This document shows positions 27,307 to 35,765 of a stretch of 64,000 nucleotides of DNA, piece by piece. The first letter of the stretch is position 1. Each line of letters opens with the position of its first letter. Origin of the DNA: Vibrio sp. Y2-5 (GTDB taxonomy: Bacteria > Pseudomonadota > Gammaproteobacteria > Enterobacterales > Vibrionaceae); contig NZ_JACVEG010000003.1 of assembly GCF_014596725.1 (NCBI RefSeq), positions 124,001 through 188,000 on the forward strand, read 5' to 3'. The notes beneath the pieces are model-generated. The model saw only the letters and a list, made by a program, of their open reading frames with translations, did no database searches and was not told where the DNA came from. The position numbers and the translations under genes were made by a program.

Positions 27307-28575
27307 TCACGACCAGAACATCCACCATAAATTAAAACGTTGCTTTATCACCTTCTCAGACGCCCAATTAATCCCCTGAACCGCTTCGCTTGAACCTGAA
27401 TTACTTAAAATAACATAGCCAAAGTCAGAATCAGGAAATAGCATTGTCACAGCGTAGAAGGTACCTGCACTGCCACTGTAAGTGAAAATCTTTTCACCCA
27501 GTGAATCTATATTCACGACACCATAAGAGAAACCTTGGTAACGATTATGAATGATATCGTAAGTCTCTGAACTAACATAATTATCTTCCCCTATTAGCCC
27601 CTGTAAATGGATATGCCCATATTTGGCATAATCCAAGGGACTCATACTCAAATCTCCGGCAGGAGCTATGACGCTAGGAAGTCTAAATTTGTTATCAGGA
27701 GAAAATGCATATAACTCATTGGGGTCAAAATCGATGTCATTGATTTGTTGCCACTCCAACCAATCAGCGTATGGCGCATCGCCAATTTTAGTGTGCCCCC
27801 ACGGTTGTTCCGATTCATTGCTATTCGGCCAATCAAATATTACCGATAACCCAATTTCTTTGGCTAAACCATTTGCAATGATTTCTTCCCATGAAGAACC
27901 CGTTATGCGCTCCAGCATCATCGCAGCCATTGTATAGCTTGAATTTGAATAGACAAATTCGAATTCACCGTTGATTTCCTTTGAAACAGGAGTCTGTTTG
28001 ACAAGGTATTTAACAAACTCCAGTTGCTTACTCTTTTGTTTTTCGTTCAAGCCTTTCATCTCCAGATAGGATGTAAAAGGCTGCATTCCAGAACGGCATG
28101 ACAATAATGTATTCAATGTTATATCGAAATACTCTGGTCGTGACTCAGACTTCAGCTCAGGGAAAACATCAAAAAATTTTGTTTCCCACGTCATTTTTCC
28201 TTGTTCAACAAGTTTTCCTGCTGATATCGCCAAGAGTGACTTTGCACTTGAACCAATATGATAGTAATCATTCAATTGAGCCAATTCTTCTGCTTCAGCT
28301 CGACGCCTGCCTCTGATTTCCTTCTGCAGGATACCTTGGGAATTAAAAGTCACTATAGCCATAGACGGTATATGATACTTCGCCATGGCTTGATCTATTA
28401 TATTGACAATATTCATATTATCGTTCGATTTTGCAGAACCACTATTGACCGTAAACATCCCGACAAGAATAACTGCAATTTTGGGAAACAAGTTTATTTT
28501 CAATCTCAACCTCACCCATAAGAAGAATACCTTCCAACCAGACTCACTAATGAAACCTAAACGAGCATTATTCAC
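27307..28575 (-). CDS. Class C beta-lactamase-family serine hydrolase
   Basis: A 422-residue exported serine hydrolase of the beta-lactamase/D-alanyl-D-alanine carboxypeptidase fold. After a signal-like stretch (KIAVILVGMFTVNSGSA, about 30-50) come the SxxK motif in GSSAKSLLAIS, the YxN motif in VYSNSSYTMAA and a KTG-equivalent in TYSGSAGTFYAV. Start is GTG 28575 with AAGG upstream. Such proteins may be esterases, peptidases or beta-lactamases; the substrate cannot be told and I see no evidence of resistance function. It is AT-rich relative to the uronate genes around it and is probably accessory. Confidence 0.82.
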   Translation of the reverse strand: MNNARLGFISESGWKVFFLWVRLRLKINLFPKIAVILVGMFTVNSGSAKSNDNMNIVNIIDQAMAKYHIPSMAIVTFNSQGILQKEIRGRRRAEAEELAQLNDYYHIGSSAKSLLAISAGKLVEQGKMTWETKFFDVFPELKSESRPEYFDITLNTLLSCRSGMQPFTSYLEMKGLNEKQKSKQLEFVKYLVKQTPVSKEINGEFEFVYSNSSYTMAAMMLERITGSSWEEIIANGLAKEIGLSVIFDWPNSNESEQPWGHTKIGDAPYADWLEWQQINDIDFDPNELYAFSPDNKFRLPSVIAPAGDLSMSPLDYAKYGHIHLQGLIGEDNYVSSETYDIIHNRYQGFSYGVVNIDSLGEKIFTYSGSAGTFYAVTMLFPDSDFGYVILSNSGSSEAVQGINWASEKVIKQRFNLWWMFWS

Positions 28576-28694
28576 AGCCCTTCTTGAGTAATTTGTATAT
28601 AACTGAAACCAAAACTTTACTAATCATTACTTTTAAAAGTGATATCCATGGAAAATAACGAGGGTAACAATAGTCAAGAGAAAATACACTTGAT

Positions 28695-29405
28695 ATGGAT
28701 ACTGAATCAACAATTAAACCCACGTTCAATCAATATATGACAAATCTTAACTTCAGGAATAACACTTTTAAATCTAATGTGAAAAATAGGACCTTAAACA
28801 TCAGAGATATACGAATTAACCGAAGCCTACTAAGCTATACTATTTTTCTCTTTTTCACTTGGACTGTTATGGAGCTATATATATTTCCATACTCAGATTA
28901 CTTGCGCCCGCTTTGCAAAATAGCAGTTTGGATACTACCCGTCTATATCTACATAAAAGTGATAGAAAAATGTTCCCCAAGCTCATATTTAAAGTTAACA
29001 AAATCGATAGACAGAGATGGTCTGGTATTGATTTTATTATCAACTTCAATGTTGACCATAAATAAACTGTTTCATTTTTTATTTGATTCCCCAAGCACCT
29101 TTGATATTGATGTTCTCAAGTTCGTTAATTCCGTATTGTTAGCAGGATTAACTGAAGAAATTGTCTTTCGAGGCTTTTTGCTAAGAAAATTATTAGAAGA
29201 TAACCATTTTTTAACGTCCAATATTTTTCAGTCCTTTCTATTCTCCCTTATTCACATTCCAATTTGGTTTCACCATAATCAGAACATTTTAGTATTGATT
29301 ATTTACATATTTATTTTTGGTTTAATCATGGGTTGTATCACAAAGAGATCTAAGTCGCTTTGGACCGTCATTATTATCCATTCGCTACACAACCTTCTGG
29401 TATAA
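28695..29405 (+). CDS. CPBP-family intramembrane metalloprotease
   Basis: A 236-residue membrane protein with about seven helices. It carries the CAAX-protease/bacteriocin-processing (CPBP, Abi) motifs: EEIVFRGFLLRKL (EExxxR), the FSLIHIPIW histidine and a C-terminal IIIHSLHNLLV (HxxxN/D). Some members process peptides or protect against bacteriocins. The gene is strikingly AT-rich and stands alone, divergent from the serine hydrolase, suggesting transfer. The ribosome site is weak. Substrate unknown. Confidence 0.82.
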   Translation: MDTESTIKPTFNQYMTNLNFRNNTFKSNVKNRTLNIRDIRINRSLLSYTIFLFFTWTVMELYIFPYSDYLRPLCKIAVWILPVYIYIKVIEKCSPSSYLKLTKSIDRDGLVLILLSTSMLTINKLFHFLFDSPSTFDIDVLKFVNSVLLAGLTEEIVFRGFLLRKLLEDNHFLTSNIFQSFLFSLIHIPIWFHHNQNILVLIIYIFIFGLIMGCITKRSKSLWTVIIIHSLHNLLV

Positions 29406-29525
29406 AAATCGATGTAACTCTCGCACCTTGGCTAATATTTTAGTAGTTCAAATGGAATGGAAGTTAATATTGAGGAAAGTCGCAGTAGCAAAGACAGTGT
29501 GAGAGTTATTTCGATACAGCGAAGA

Positions 29526-29570
29526 TCAAATCTTTCCCCTTTTCCTTTGTTGAAAAGGGGAAAGATTTGA
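29526..29570. repeat. Perfect 19-bp inverted repeat between CPBP and IclR genes
   Basis: The arms 29526-29544 and 29552-29570 are exact complements, with a seven-base loop. It lies between convergent genes (CPBP protease, IclR regulator). It lacks a T-run in either direction, so it is not a standard intrinsic terminator, though it may act as a two-way transcript end. Confidence 0.75.
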
Positions 29571-29590
29571 AATAAATATGAACGTTGAAT

Positions 29591-30358
29591 TTACGACAAG
29601 TTTTGATTCAACTTGCTCGCTAGCTCAATGAGTTCGTGTTTGGTATTTTCTAAATCTTCAATATGGTGGTGAACGGTGTTTGAGTTCAGTGTCATATACG
29701 GAATTGTGATGGTCGCTAACACATCACCCAGCACACCAAAAATCGGTACACTGATATTGGTTACGCCCAAGATCTGCGGACTTTCGCCTACATAGTAGCC
29801 ACACTCTCTTGTGGCTTCAACATGGCTTAGCGCATGCGCTTTTTCTTCTGGCGTTGCATCGAGTTTGTCCAAAACCGACTGGCGTTTCTCTTCATTTAGG
29901 AAACTCAAGAACACAATTCCCGACCCCGATGAACAGATATCAATGATAGAACCTAGTCTTAAGCTGAAACCCATTTTATAAGGGCTCTCTTGGCGAGCGA
30001 TAACGGTCATTTCTCCGTTGCTGTATGCCGACATATGACAAGATTGGTTCACCTTATTACAGATCTCTTCCATCAAAGGCGTAGCACGCTTCAAAAGTTG
30101 AGCTATGGGTGGGTGCTGGTTCGATAACGCAAACATTTTTAGCGTTAACGCATAAGTTGACGTAAAGCTGTCATATTCAATGAACTGCTTTTCCACCAGC
30201 ACAGACAACATGCGAAAAATTTCGTTGATACTTCTATCTAAGCTTTCTGCTATCTGTTTTTTTGTGAGCGGTTCATCTTGCTGTGCAAGCAGTTCAAGAA
30301 TATCTAAGCCTTTCTCTAGTGCAGGCGCTCTATATTCAGTTTTCTTAACTGATTCCAT
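29591..30358 (-). CDS. IclR-family regulator, probable KdgR-like repressor of the uronate genes
   Basis: A 255-residue IclR protein. The N-terminal winged helix (about 12-75) has EPLTKKQIAESLDRSINEIFRML, followed by an IclR effector domain (about 90-250) with SCHMSAYSNGEM and ICSSGSGIVFLSF. It lies within the uronate cluster, downstream of the TRAP operon on the same strand, separated from it by a terminator. KdgR, the KDG-responsive repressor of pectin genes in enterobacteria, belongs to this family, and KdgR-like boxes occur before kduD and kduI. The KDG ligand is inferred. Confidence 0.85.
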   Translation of the reverse strand: MESVKKTEYRAPALEKGLDILELLAQQDEPLTKKQIAESLDRSINEIFRMLSVLVEKQFIEYDSFTSTYALTLKMFALSNQHPPIAQLLKRATPLMEEICNKVNQSCHMSAYSNGEMTVIARQESPYKMGFSLRLGSIIDICSSGSGIVFLSFLNEEKRQSVLDKLDATPEEKAHALSHVEATRECGYYVGESPQILGVTNISVPIFGVLGDVLATITIPYMTLNSNTVHHHIEDLENTKHELIELASKLNQNLS

Positions 30359-30506
30359 TGCTATGTACTCAATACATGTTCATCAAAACGAGCCGATAAT
30401 ACTCGAAATGAACTTTGTTTGTCTCATACCAGTGCCCGCTATTTTGAAACTGGCATTGGTATAACCTCATTTTGTTGATAAACGCACGTTGCTTACCCCC
30501 AAACGA

Positions 30507-30540
30507 AAACAACCTCAGACTTGGCTGAGGTTGTTTTTGA
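30507..30540 (-). terminator. Terminator of the TRAP-kduI operon
   Basis: AACAACCTCAG and CTGAGGTTGTT form an 11-bp stem with T-runs on both strands, just past the end of dctM in the leftward direction. Confidence 0.85.
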
Positions 30541-30553
30541 TAAATCATCGAAC

Positions 30554-31861
30554 TTACTTAATCAAGCCCATCGCTTCAGGAAGCGTCATAGAGATGGCTG
30601 GAATGTAAGTCACTAACATCAATACTGCGAAAATCACAAAGAAGAACGGCAGTAATGTTTTGATCACTGAGTCGATACTGATACCACTCACCTTACAACC
30701 CGTAAACAGAATCGGTCCTACTGGAGGGGTAATCGTACCTAGTGAAAGGTTGAATACTAATAGGATACCGAACTGCACTGGATCCATGCCTAAGCCCATA
30801 CAAATTGGTAGGAAGATTGGTGTAAAGATCAGTACTGCTGGTGTTGGGTCCATAAATGTACCCACAAACAACAAAATAACGTTAATGATCAGTAGGATGA
30901 TGATTGGGTTATCCGTCAAACCTAATAGCATGTCTGCAATCATTCCGGGGATCTGTGTAAATGCCATCACCCAAGACATAATCGACGACGTTGCCAGCAT
31001 AAAGATAACAATTGCCGTCATTTTTGCTGATTGTAGGAAAATCTCAGGTAATCGAGTGAAATCCAGAGAACGGTACATTGCACTCAATAGTAGCGAGTAT
31101 ACAACCGCGATGGCTGACGCTTCTGTTGCTGTAAACACACCACCTAAAATACCGCCGATCACCACGATGATTAAAGACAAACTTGGGATAGCATCCACTG
31201 TAACTTGACCGCACTCTTTCAAAGTCATGCGATGTTTTGCAATGTAACCACGGCGTTTCGCCATAACACCAGCAACAAGCATCACACCTAAACCCCAGAG
31301 AATACCTGGGATGTAACCACCCATGAACAGTGCCGAGATAGAGACACTCCCCGCCACTGTCGCGTATACGATCAATGTGTTACTTGGCGGAATCAACATA
31401 CCTGTTGGCGCTGATGCAATGTTAACCGCAGTACTAAAGCGTTTGTCGTAACCTTCTTTGTCTTGGATGGGTGACATGATGCCACCGATAGCCGCTGCAG
31501 AGGCTACGCCAGACCCACTGATTGAGCCGAACAACATGTTCGATACAACGTTGGTTTGAGCAAGAGAGCCCGGGAAGAAACCACTGACAATCTTAGAGAA
31601 GTTAATTAACCGTATCGCTATACCGCCGTTATTCATTATGTTACCGGCAAGAATAAAGAACGGAATCGCGAGCAGCGCAAAGGAATCTAAGCCCACAAAC
31701 ATACGTTGTGCTGACGTTACCATTGCACCCTGCGTTGGCAGAATAACCATCATTGCGCCGAAAGAGGAAATACCTACAGCGATGGCGATCGGTGCGCCAA
31801 TCACAAGGAAGAAGACGACACCGGCTAACATAATTAAGGCAGCTGTTAATGCTAAGTCCAT
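30554..31861 (-). CDS. TRAP transporter large permease (uronate cluster)
   Basis: A DctM-family subunit of 435 residues and about twelve helices, with the family segments LAIPFFILAGNIMNNGGIA and FTATEASAIAVVYSLLL. It is nine bases after dctQ and last of the operon dctP-dctQ-dctM. The nearby kduI, kduD, kdgK and eda suggest it imports unsaturated uronate monomers or KDG. Sodium-coupled transport in the inner membrane is known for the family; the substrate is inferred. Confidence 0.92.
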   Translation of the reverse strand: MDLALTAALIMLAGVVFFLVIGAPIAIAVGISSFGAMMVILPTQGAMVTSAQRMFVGLDSFALLAIPFFILAGNIMNNGGIAIRLINFSKIVSGFFPGSLAQTNVVSNMLFGSISGSGVASAAAIGGIMSPIQDKEGYDKRFSTAVNIASAPTGMLIPPSNTLIVYATVAGSVSISALFMGGYIPGILWGLGVMLVAGVMAKRRGYIAKHRMTLKECGQVTVDAIPSLSLIIVVIGGILGGVFTATEASAIAVVYSLLLSAMYRSLDFTRLPEIFLQSAKMTAIVIFMLATSSIMSWVMAFTQIPGMIADMLLGLTDNPIIILLIINVILLFVGTFMDPTPAVLIFTPIFLPICMGLGMDPVQFGILLVFNLSLGTITPPVGPILFTGCKVSGISIDSVIKTLLPFFFVIFAVLMLVTYIPAISMTLPEAMGLIK

Positions 31862-31870
31862 GACTCACTC

Positions 31871-32398
31871 CTACTCTGCCGAAGAATGTAATTGCTTCCA
31901 GCGCTCGACTAGCTGCAATTCATTGTAAATAAAATAGAAAACCATTAACGCACCGCTGATTGGAATCGCTGCGTAAATCGTTCCCATTGGAGTTTGTAGT
32001 GCAGAATCTAGCTGCCACATTTGGCGGGTTGCACTGCTGTAACCGCCGAAAATCATGATGGATAGAGCGAAAGTTACGATGGCTAGCTCGATAAACGCTT
32101 CAACAATGATTTGTGTTTTGTGGGAGAACTTCTCTTTGATAAAAGAGATAGCCATATGTTCTTTCAAGCCAAATACCAGCGCACTACCAAACAACACTAA
32201 CCAGATAAACAGGTAGCGAGAAAGTACTTCACTCACCGCACTTGGGTCATTAAATACATAGCGAACAATAACTTGATAAGTCACAAGAATGGTCATTAGA
32301 GCGATTAGGGAAATACAAAACCAAGAAACAATCTTGTCTAACCAATGCTTAACAACAGAGAAAACTTTAAATAAGCCACTTGGCGTATGGTCTAACAT
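31871..32398 (-). CDS. TRAP transporter small permease (uronate cluster)
   Basis: A DctQ-family subunit of 175 residues with four membrane helices; the conserved RYVFNDPSAVSEVLSRYLFI stretch is at about 50-70. It pairs with the DctM protein encoded nine bases downstream. It lies 76 bp after the binding-protein gene. Confidence 0.9.
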   Translation of the reverse strand: MLDHTPSGLFKVFSVVKHWLDKIVSWFCISLIALMTILVTYQVIVRYVFNDPSAVSEVLSRYLFIWLVLFGSALVFGLKEHMAISFIKEKFSHKTQIIVEAFIELAIVTFALSIMIFGGYSSATRQMWQLDSALQTPMGTIYAAIPISGALMVFYFIYNELQLVERWKQLHSSAE

Positions 32399-32474
32399 AA
32401 CATCTTACCTTTTTATGGCTAAAGCCGAAGGCTAATGAGGCCGAGCAAATGCCCGGCCATATTGCAGGTGAAAA

Positions 32475-33467
32475 TTATTGCAGTGCTGCAACTTTTTCGA
32501 ATAGATCTTTTTGTTCTGGAGTCTTAATTAGGTCTTTTTGTAGAGCGCTACAAGACTCTTGGAAAGGCTTGATATCAACCTCTACGAAAGTTGCCCCTTT
32601 ATCCATCGCTGTTTTCTTAGCGGTTTCGATTTGCGCATTCCATAGAGCGAATTCGCTTATCGTGCTCTCTTTCGCTAGCTTTTTGAATGTCGCTTGATCT
32701 TCTTGAGACATCGTTGACATGAAGTAGCTGCTTGCTACTACTAAGTCTGGAACCATTAGGTGACGAGTCGTCGAGAAGTATGGCGCAACTTCGTATTGCT
32801 TAAGGTCCGCGTAAGTGATTTCGTTATTTTCTGCGCCATCGAGAACGCCTTGTTGTACTGCAGTGTAAACTTCACCCTGACTCATTGGTACACCAGTACC
32901 GCCCATGCAAGAAAGCATCTTGATCATAGTGTCAGACTGCATAACTCGGATTTTCTTACCTTTCATGTCGGCAACGTTTGCTACTGAGTTACCCTTGGTG
33001 TACATGCTACGAGCACCAGCTGTGTAAGCAGTTAGCACTTCGAAACCAAATTTTTGAGTCGATGCAAATAAGTTGTCTAGCACGCCAGAAGTAAATACTT
33101 TCTCTTGGTGCTTAGAGCCTGTGTATACATAAGGCATACCGATTACCGCAAAAGTTTTGTCGTAGTTTTCAACCAATGGGTTAGCAACAACCGCCATTTG
33201 AATCGCACCGTTTTGTACTAGCTCAAGTGCTGCACGCTGGTCGCCCAATAGTTCGTTAGGGAAAATGTTTAGCTTGTAACGACCGTCGGTTTCTTTGTTT
33301 AACTTCTCGCCGAACTCTTTAAGAGCTAGGTATTGTGGGTGCTTGTCAGATTGGTTGAAAGCAGCTTTGATTTCAGTTGCAGCAGATGCAATTGAAGAGT
33401 AGCTCAGTGCGCTACCCACTACAGTGGCAATAGCGGCGAGTTTTAGGGCAGAATTCTTAAACATCAT
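32475..33467 (-). CDS. TRAP transporter substrate-binding protein (uronate cluster)
   Basis: A DctP-family periplasmic receptor of 330 residues with a signal peptide (about 1-29, cleaving at ASA-AT). The segment ADMKGKKIRVMQSDTMIKML holds the arginine expected to bind the ligand carboxylate, and VYTAVQQGVLDGAENNEITY is the other family signature. GGAG lies before the tandem ATG codons at 33467 and 33464; either may serve. It follows kduI by about 30 bp, in one operon, which links uptake to isomerisation. Confidence 0.92.
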   Translation of the reverse strand: MMFKNSALKLAAIATVVGSALSYSSIASAATEIKAAFNQSDKHPQYLALKEFGEKLNKETDGRYKLNIFPNELLGDQRAALELVQNGAIQMAVVANPLVENYDKTFAVIGMPYVYTGSKHQEKVFTSGVLDNLFASTQKFGFEVLTAYTAGARSMYTKGNSVANVADMKGKKIRVMQSDTMIKMLSCMGGTGVPMSQGEVYTAVQQGVLDGAENNEITYADLKQYEVAPYFSTTRHLMVPDLVVASSYFMSTMSQEDQATFKKLAKESTISEFALWNAQIETAKKTAMDKGATFVEVDIKPFQESCSALQKDLIKTPEQKDLFEKVAALQ

Positions 33468-33498
33468 GTTTCTCCGTAAAATACAAATAAGTTTTTCG

Positions 33499-34335
33499 TT
33501 ATCGAATTTCGTTCATATCAACGAAATCCATATCGTCGAATGTTTGGTTCTCACCCAACATTCCCCACACAAAACTGTAATTTTTCGTGCCACAACCAGA
33601 GTGAATTGACCAGCTTGGCGATAGCACAAGTTGGTGATTTCTCACTACGATGTGACGAGTTTCTGTAGGTTCACCCATGAAGTGGAAAACCACTTGAGAT
33701 GGCTGAACGTTGAAATAGAGGTAAGCTTCCATGCGACGCTCATGGGTGTGTGCCGGCATAGTGTTCCAAACGCTACCCGGTTTTAGATGAGTTACGCCCA
33801 TGCAAAGTTGGCAAGTTGGCAAAACATCTGGATGCAGGTATTGGTTAATCACGCGGTCGTTAGCCGTTTCTAGTGAACCCAACTCAACTATGCGGGCTTC
33901 GTTACGCAAAATAGTGCGTGATGGGTATGTATGATGAGCAGGCGCGCTTAAGCAGTAGAGTTTTGCAAATTCGTCTTCCAATGCGCGGAACTCAATATCT
34001 TGTTCGCCTTTGCCTAGGTAAACCGCATCCAAGTGCTCTAACACGTAAACACCATTTTGAGTACGAACTTCCGCTTTCTCACCTAAGTTGACAATGCCCA
34101 ACTCACGACGTTGCAGGAAAAAATCCGTACCAAAAGCTTTGTTATCAACAAAATCTTCCAGTTTCAGTGCTGTATCCGCAGGGCTGATACCCATAGCCAC
34201 GACACGGTCGATGTGACTGTATACAAGAGTGATTTCACCTTGTTTGAAAAGCTCTTCTGTTAGGAATTCTTCTCTTAAACGATCCGTATCATACGACTTA
34301 GCGTCTTTGGGATTGTTGTTGTAATTAATGTGCAT
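33499..34335 (-). CDS. kduI: 5-dehydro-4-deoxy-D-glucuronate isomerase
   Basis: Converts 5-keto-4-deoxyuronate to 2,5-diketo-3-deoxygluconate, the substrate of KduD. A 278-residue cupin-type zinc enzyme, the standard KduI length. Metal ligands are visible in MPAHTHERRMEAYLYF (HxH-x5-E) and WSIHSGCGTKNYSFVWGM. AAGGAGG stands eight bases before ATG 34335. It heads the operon with the TRAP genes. A second, unrelated candidate isomerase for the same step is encoded at 23778. Confidence 0.94.
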   Translation of the reverse strand: MHINYNNNPKDAKSYDTDRLREEFLTEELFKQGEITLVYSHIDRVVAMGISPADTALKLEDFVDNKAFGTDFFLQRRELGIVNLGEKAEVRTQNGVYVLEHLDAVYLGKGEQDIEFRALEDEFAKLYCLSAPAHHTYPSRTILRNEARIVELGSLETANDRVINQYLHPDVLPTCQLCMGVTHLKPGSVWNTMPAHTHERRMEAYLYFNVQPSQVVFHFMGEPTETRHIVVRNHQLVLSPSWSIHSGCGTKNYSFVWGMLGENQTFDDMDFVDMNEIR

Positions 34336-34762
34336 AGCACCCTCCTTTAAGATGTGGCAAATCTAACACTTGTTCATATTTGAATAAATTCATTCATATT
34401 TGATTTGTGATCTTTTAGGTACTTTTGAAACACCGTTCCTATTATTTCTTGAGCTAACTCAAACAAAATTCAGATTAATGAACGCGATTGTGGGGAAAAA
34501 CAGATTGAATATGCTTGTAAGTAAAGACACTTAGATTTGAAACAAGCATTTGATATGAAAACAAGGGCAAGATTTACCGTAATCAATTACCAACGAAAAG
34601 CTCAGTATCGAAACGGAGCGTCTAATTAATCTCAGCCCAAATCTTTTATGCAACAGAGATTAAAAAAGTACACAATATGGTATAGAATCAACCACTCAAA
34701 AAATACGAACTACCGTTTCAAAAATAAACCTCTATTAATTCACCCTTTAGGTAATCTGCCAT
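34336..34762. other. Intergenic region, kduI / EamA transporter
   Basis: About 430 AT-rich bases between divergent genes. It holds the KdgR-like box at 34426-34440 and several TTTGA/TCAAA-type half repeats near 34370-34410. No gene is seen. Confidence 0.55.
34426..34440. promoter_or_regulatory. KdgR-like operator upstream of kduI
   Basis: TGAAACACCGTTCCT agrees with the KdgR box TGAAACANTGTTTCA at 11 of 14 defined positions and lies about 90 bp before kduI. It supports control of the operon by the IclR protein at 29591. Confidence 0.45.
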
Positions 34763-35701
34763 ATGCCATCGCAATCAGCTCATTTCTTCTCTCGACCTAT
34801 GGTCGTATATGCATTAGCTATACTCTGCACTTTGTTGTGGGGAAGTGCTTATCCGGCTATCAAAACCGGTTATGCTTTGCTCAACATCGAAGCAAGCGAT
34901 GTCGCTTCACAAATGGTGTTTGCGGGGCAACGATTTTTATTGGCGGGTATTTTTCTGATCATTCTATCCGTACTGTTTCGACGTCATACCGGAACCATAA
35001 CTAAAACAAAAGTACGCCAAATTATTGTGCTGGGTTTAACGCAAACCAGCCTACAGTACATCTTCTTCTATTTGGGTGTAGCCTTTGCAACAGGTGTGAA
35101 AGCATCCATCTTGAATGCAACTGGTACTTTCTTCAGTGTATTGCTCGCGCATTTCATCTATCACAATGACCGCTTAACACAGAGAAAAGCGATTGGCTGT
35201 ACGGTTGGTTTTCTCGGTGTGTTTATCGTGAATTTCAACCAGTCATTGCTTGATTTCCAATTCAGCCTGCTGGGTGAAGGTTCGGTGATTTTTGCCGCTT
35301 TCATTCTTGCAGCCGCTTCTATTTATGGTAAGAAAATCTCGCAAGGTATTGATGCCATGGTCATGACGGCATGGCAATTATCCATCGGTGGTTTAGCGCT
35401 ACTGTGTGTGGGTTATGTATTCGGGGGGCAATCAGGTGACTTTGACTTTGCCAGCCTATCATTACTCATCTATCTCGCTTGTCTATCGTCTGCGGCGTTT
35501 GCTCTGTGGAGTGTGTTGCTAAAGCATAATCCCGTTAGCATGGTGACTATCTTCAACTTCTTGATACCGGTATTTGGTAGCAGTCTATCTTCCATATTCC
35601 TTGGCGAAACAATATTGGAATGGAAATACATGATTGCACTGATACTGGTTTGTAGCGGTATCTACATGGTGACGATGAGCAAGAAGCAGAAACCGCAATA
35701 A
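34763..35701 (+). CDS. EamA (DMT) family transporter
   Basis: A 312-residue inner membrane protein with ten predicted helices in two EamA repeats (about 15-150 and 165-305). The starts of the repeats are recognisable by LCTLLWGSAYPAIKTGYALL and VIFAAFILAAASIYGKK. Members export amino acids or other metabolites. It lies beside the uronate operon but is divergent, and no substrate is suggested. Start ATG 34763 is weakly supported by AGGTAA upstream. Confidence 0.85.
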   Translation: MPSQSAHFFSRPMVVYALAILCTLLWGSAYPAIKTGYALLNIEASDVASQMVFAGQRFLLAGIFLIILSVLFRRHTGTITKTKVRQIIVLGLTQTSLQYIFFYLGVAFATGVKASILNATGTFFSVLLAHFIYHNDRLTQRKAIGCTVGFLGVFIVNFNQSLLDFQFSLLGEGSVIFAAFILAAASIYGKKISQGIDAMVMTAWQLSIGGLALLCVGYVFGGQSGDFDFASLSLLIYLACLSSAAFALWSVLLKHNPVSMVTIFNFLIPVFGSSLSSIFLGETILEWKYMIALILVCSGIYMVTMSKKQKPQ

Positions 35702-35765
35702 AGGTTTCAAGCTCTCTGAATACTCAAAGAGCAGCACTGACGAACACAAATGAGTTCTGCTCTTT

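Noticed and set aside
26408..29405. A defence island
   Set aside because: The genes are unlinked by operon structure or known defence families; the CPBP protease alone is not enough.
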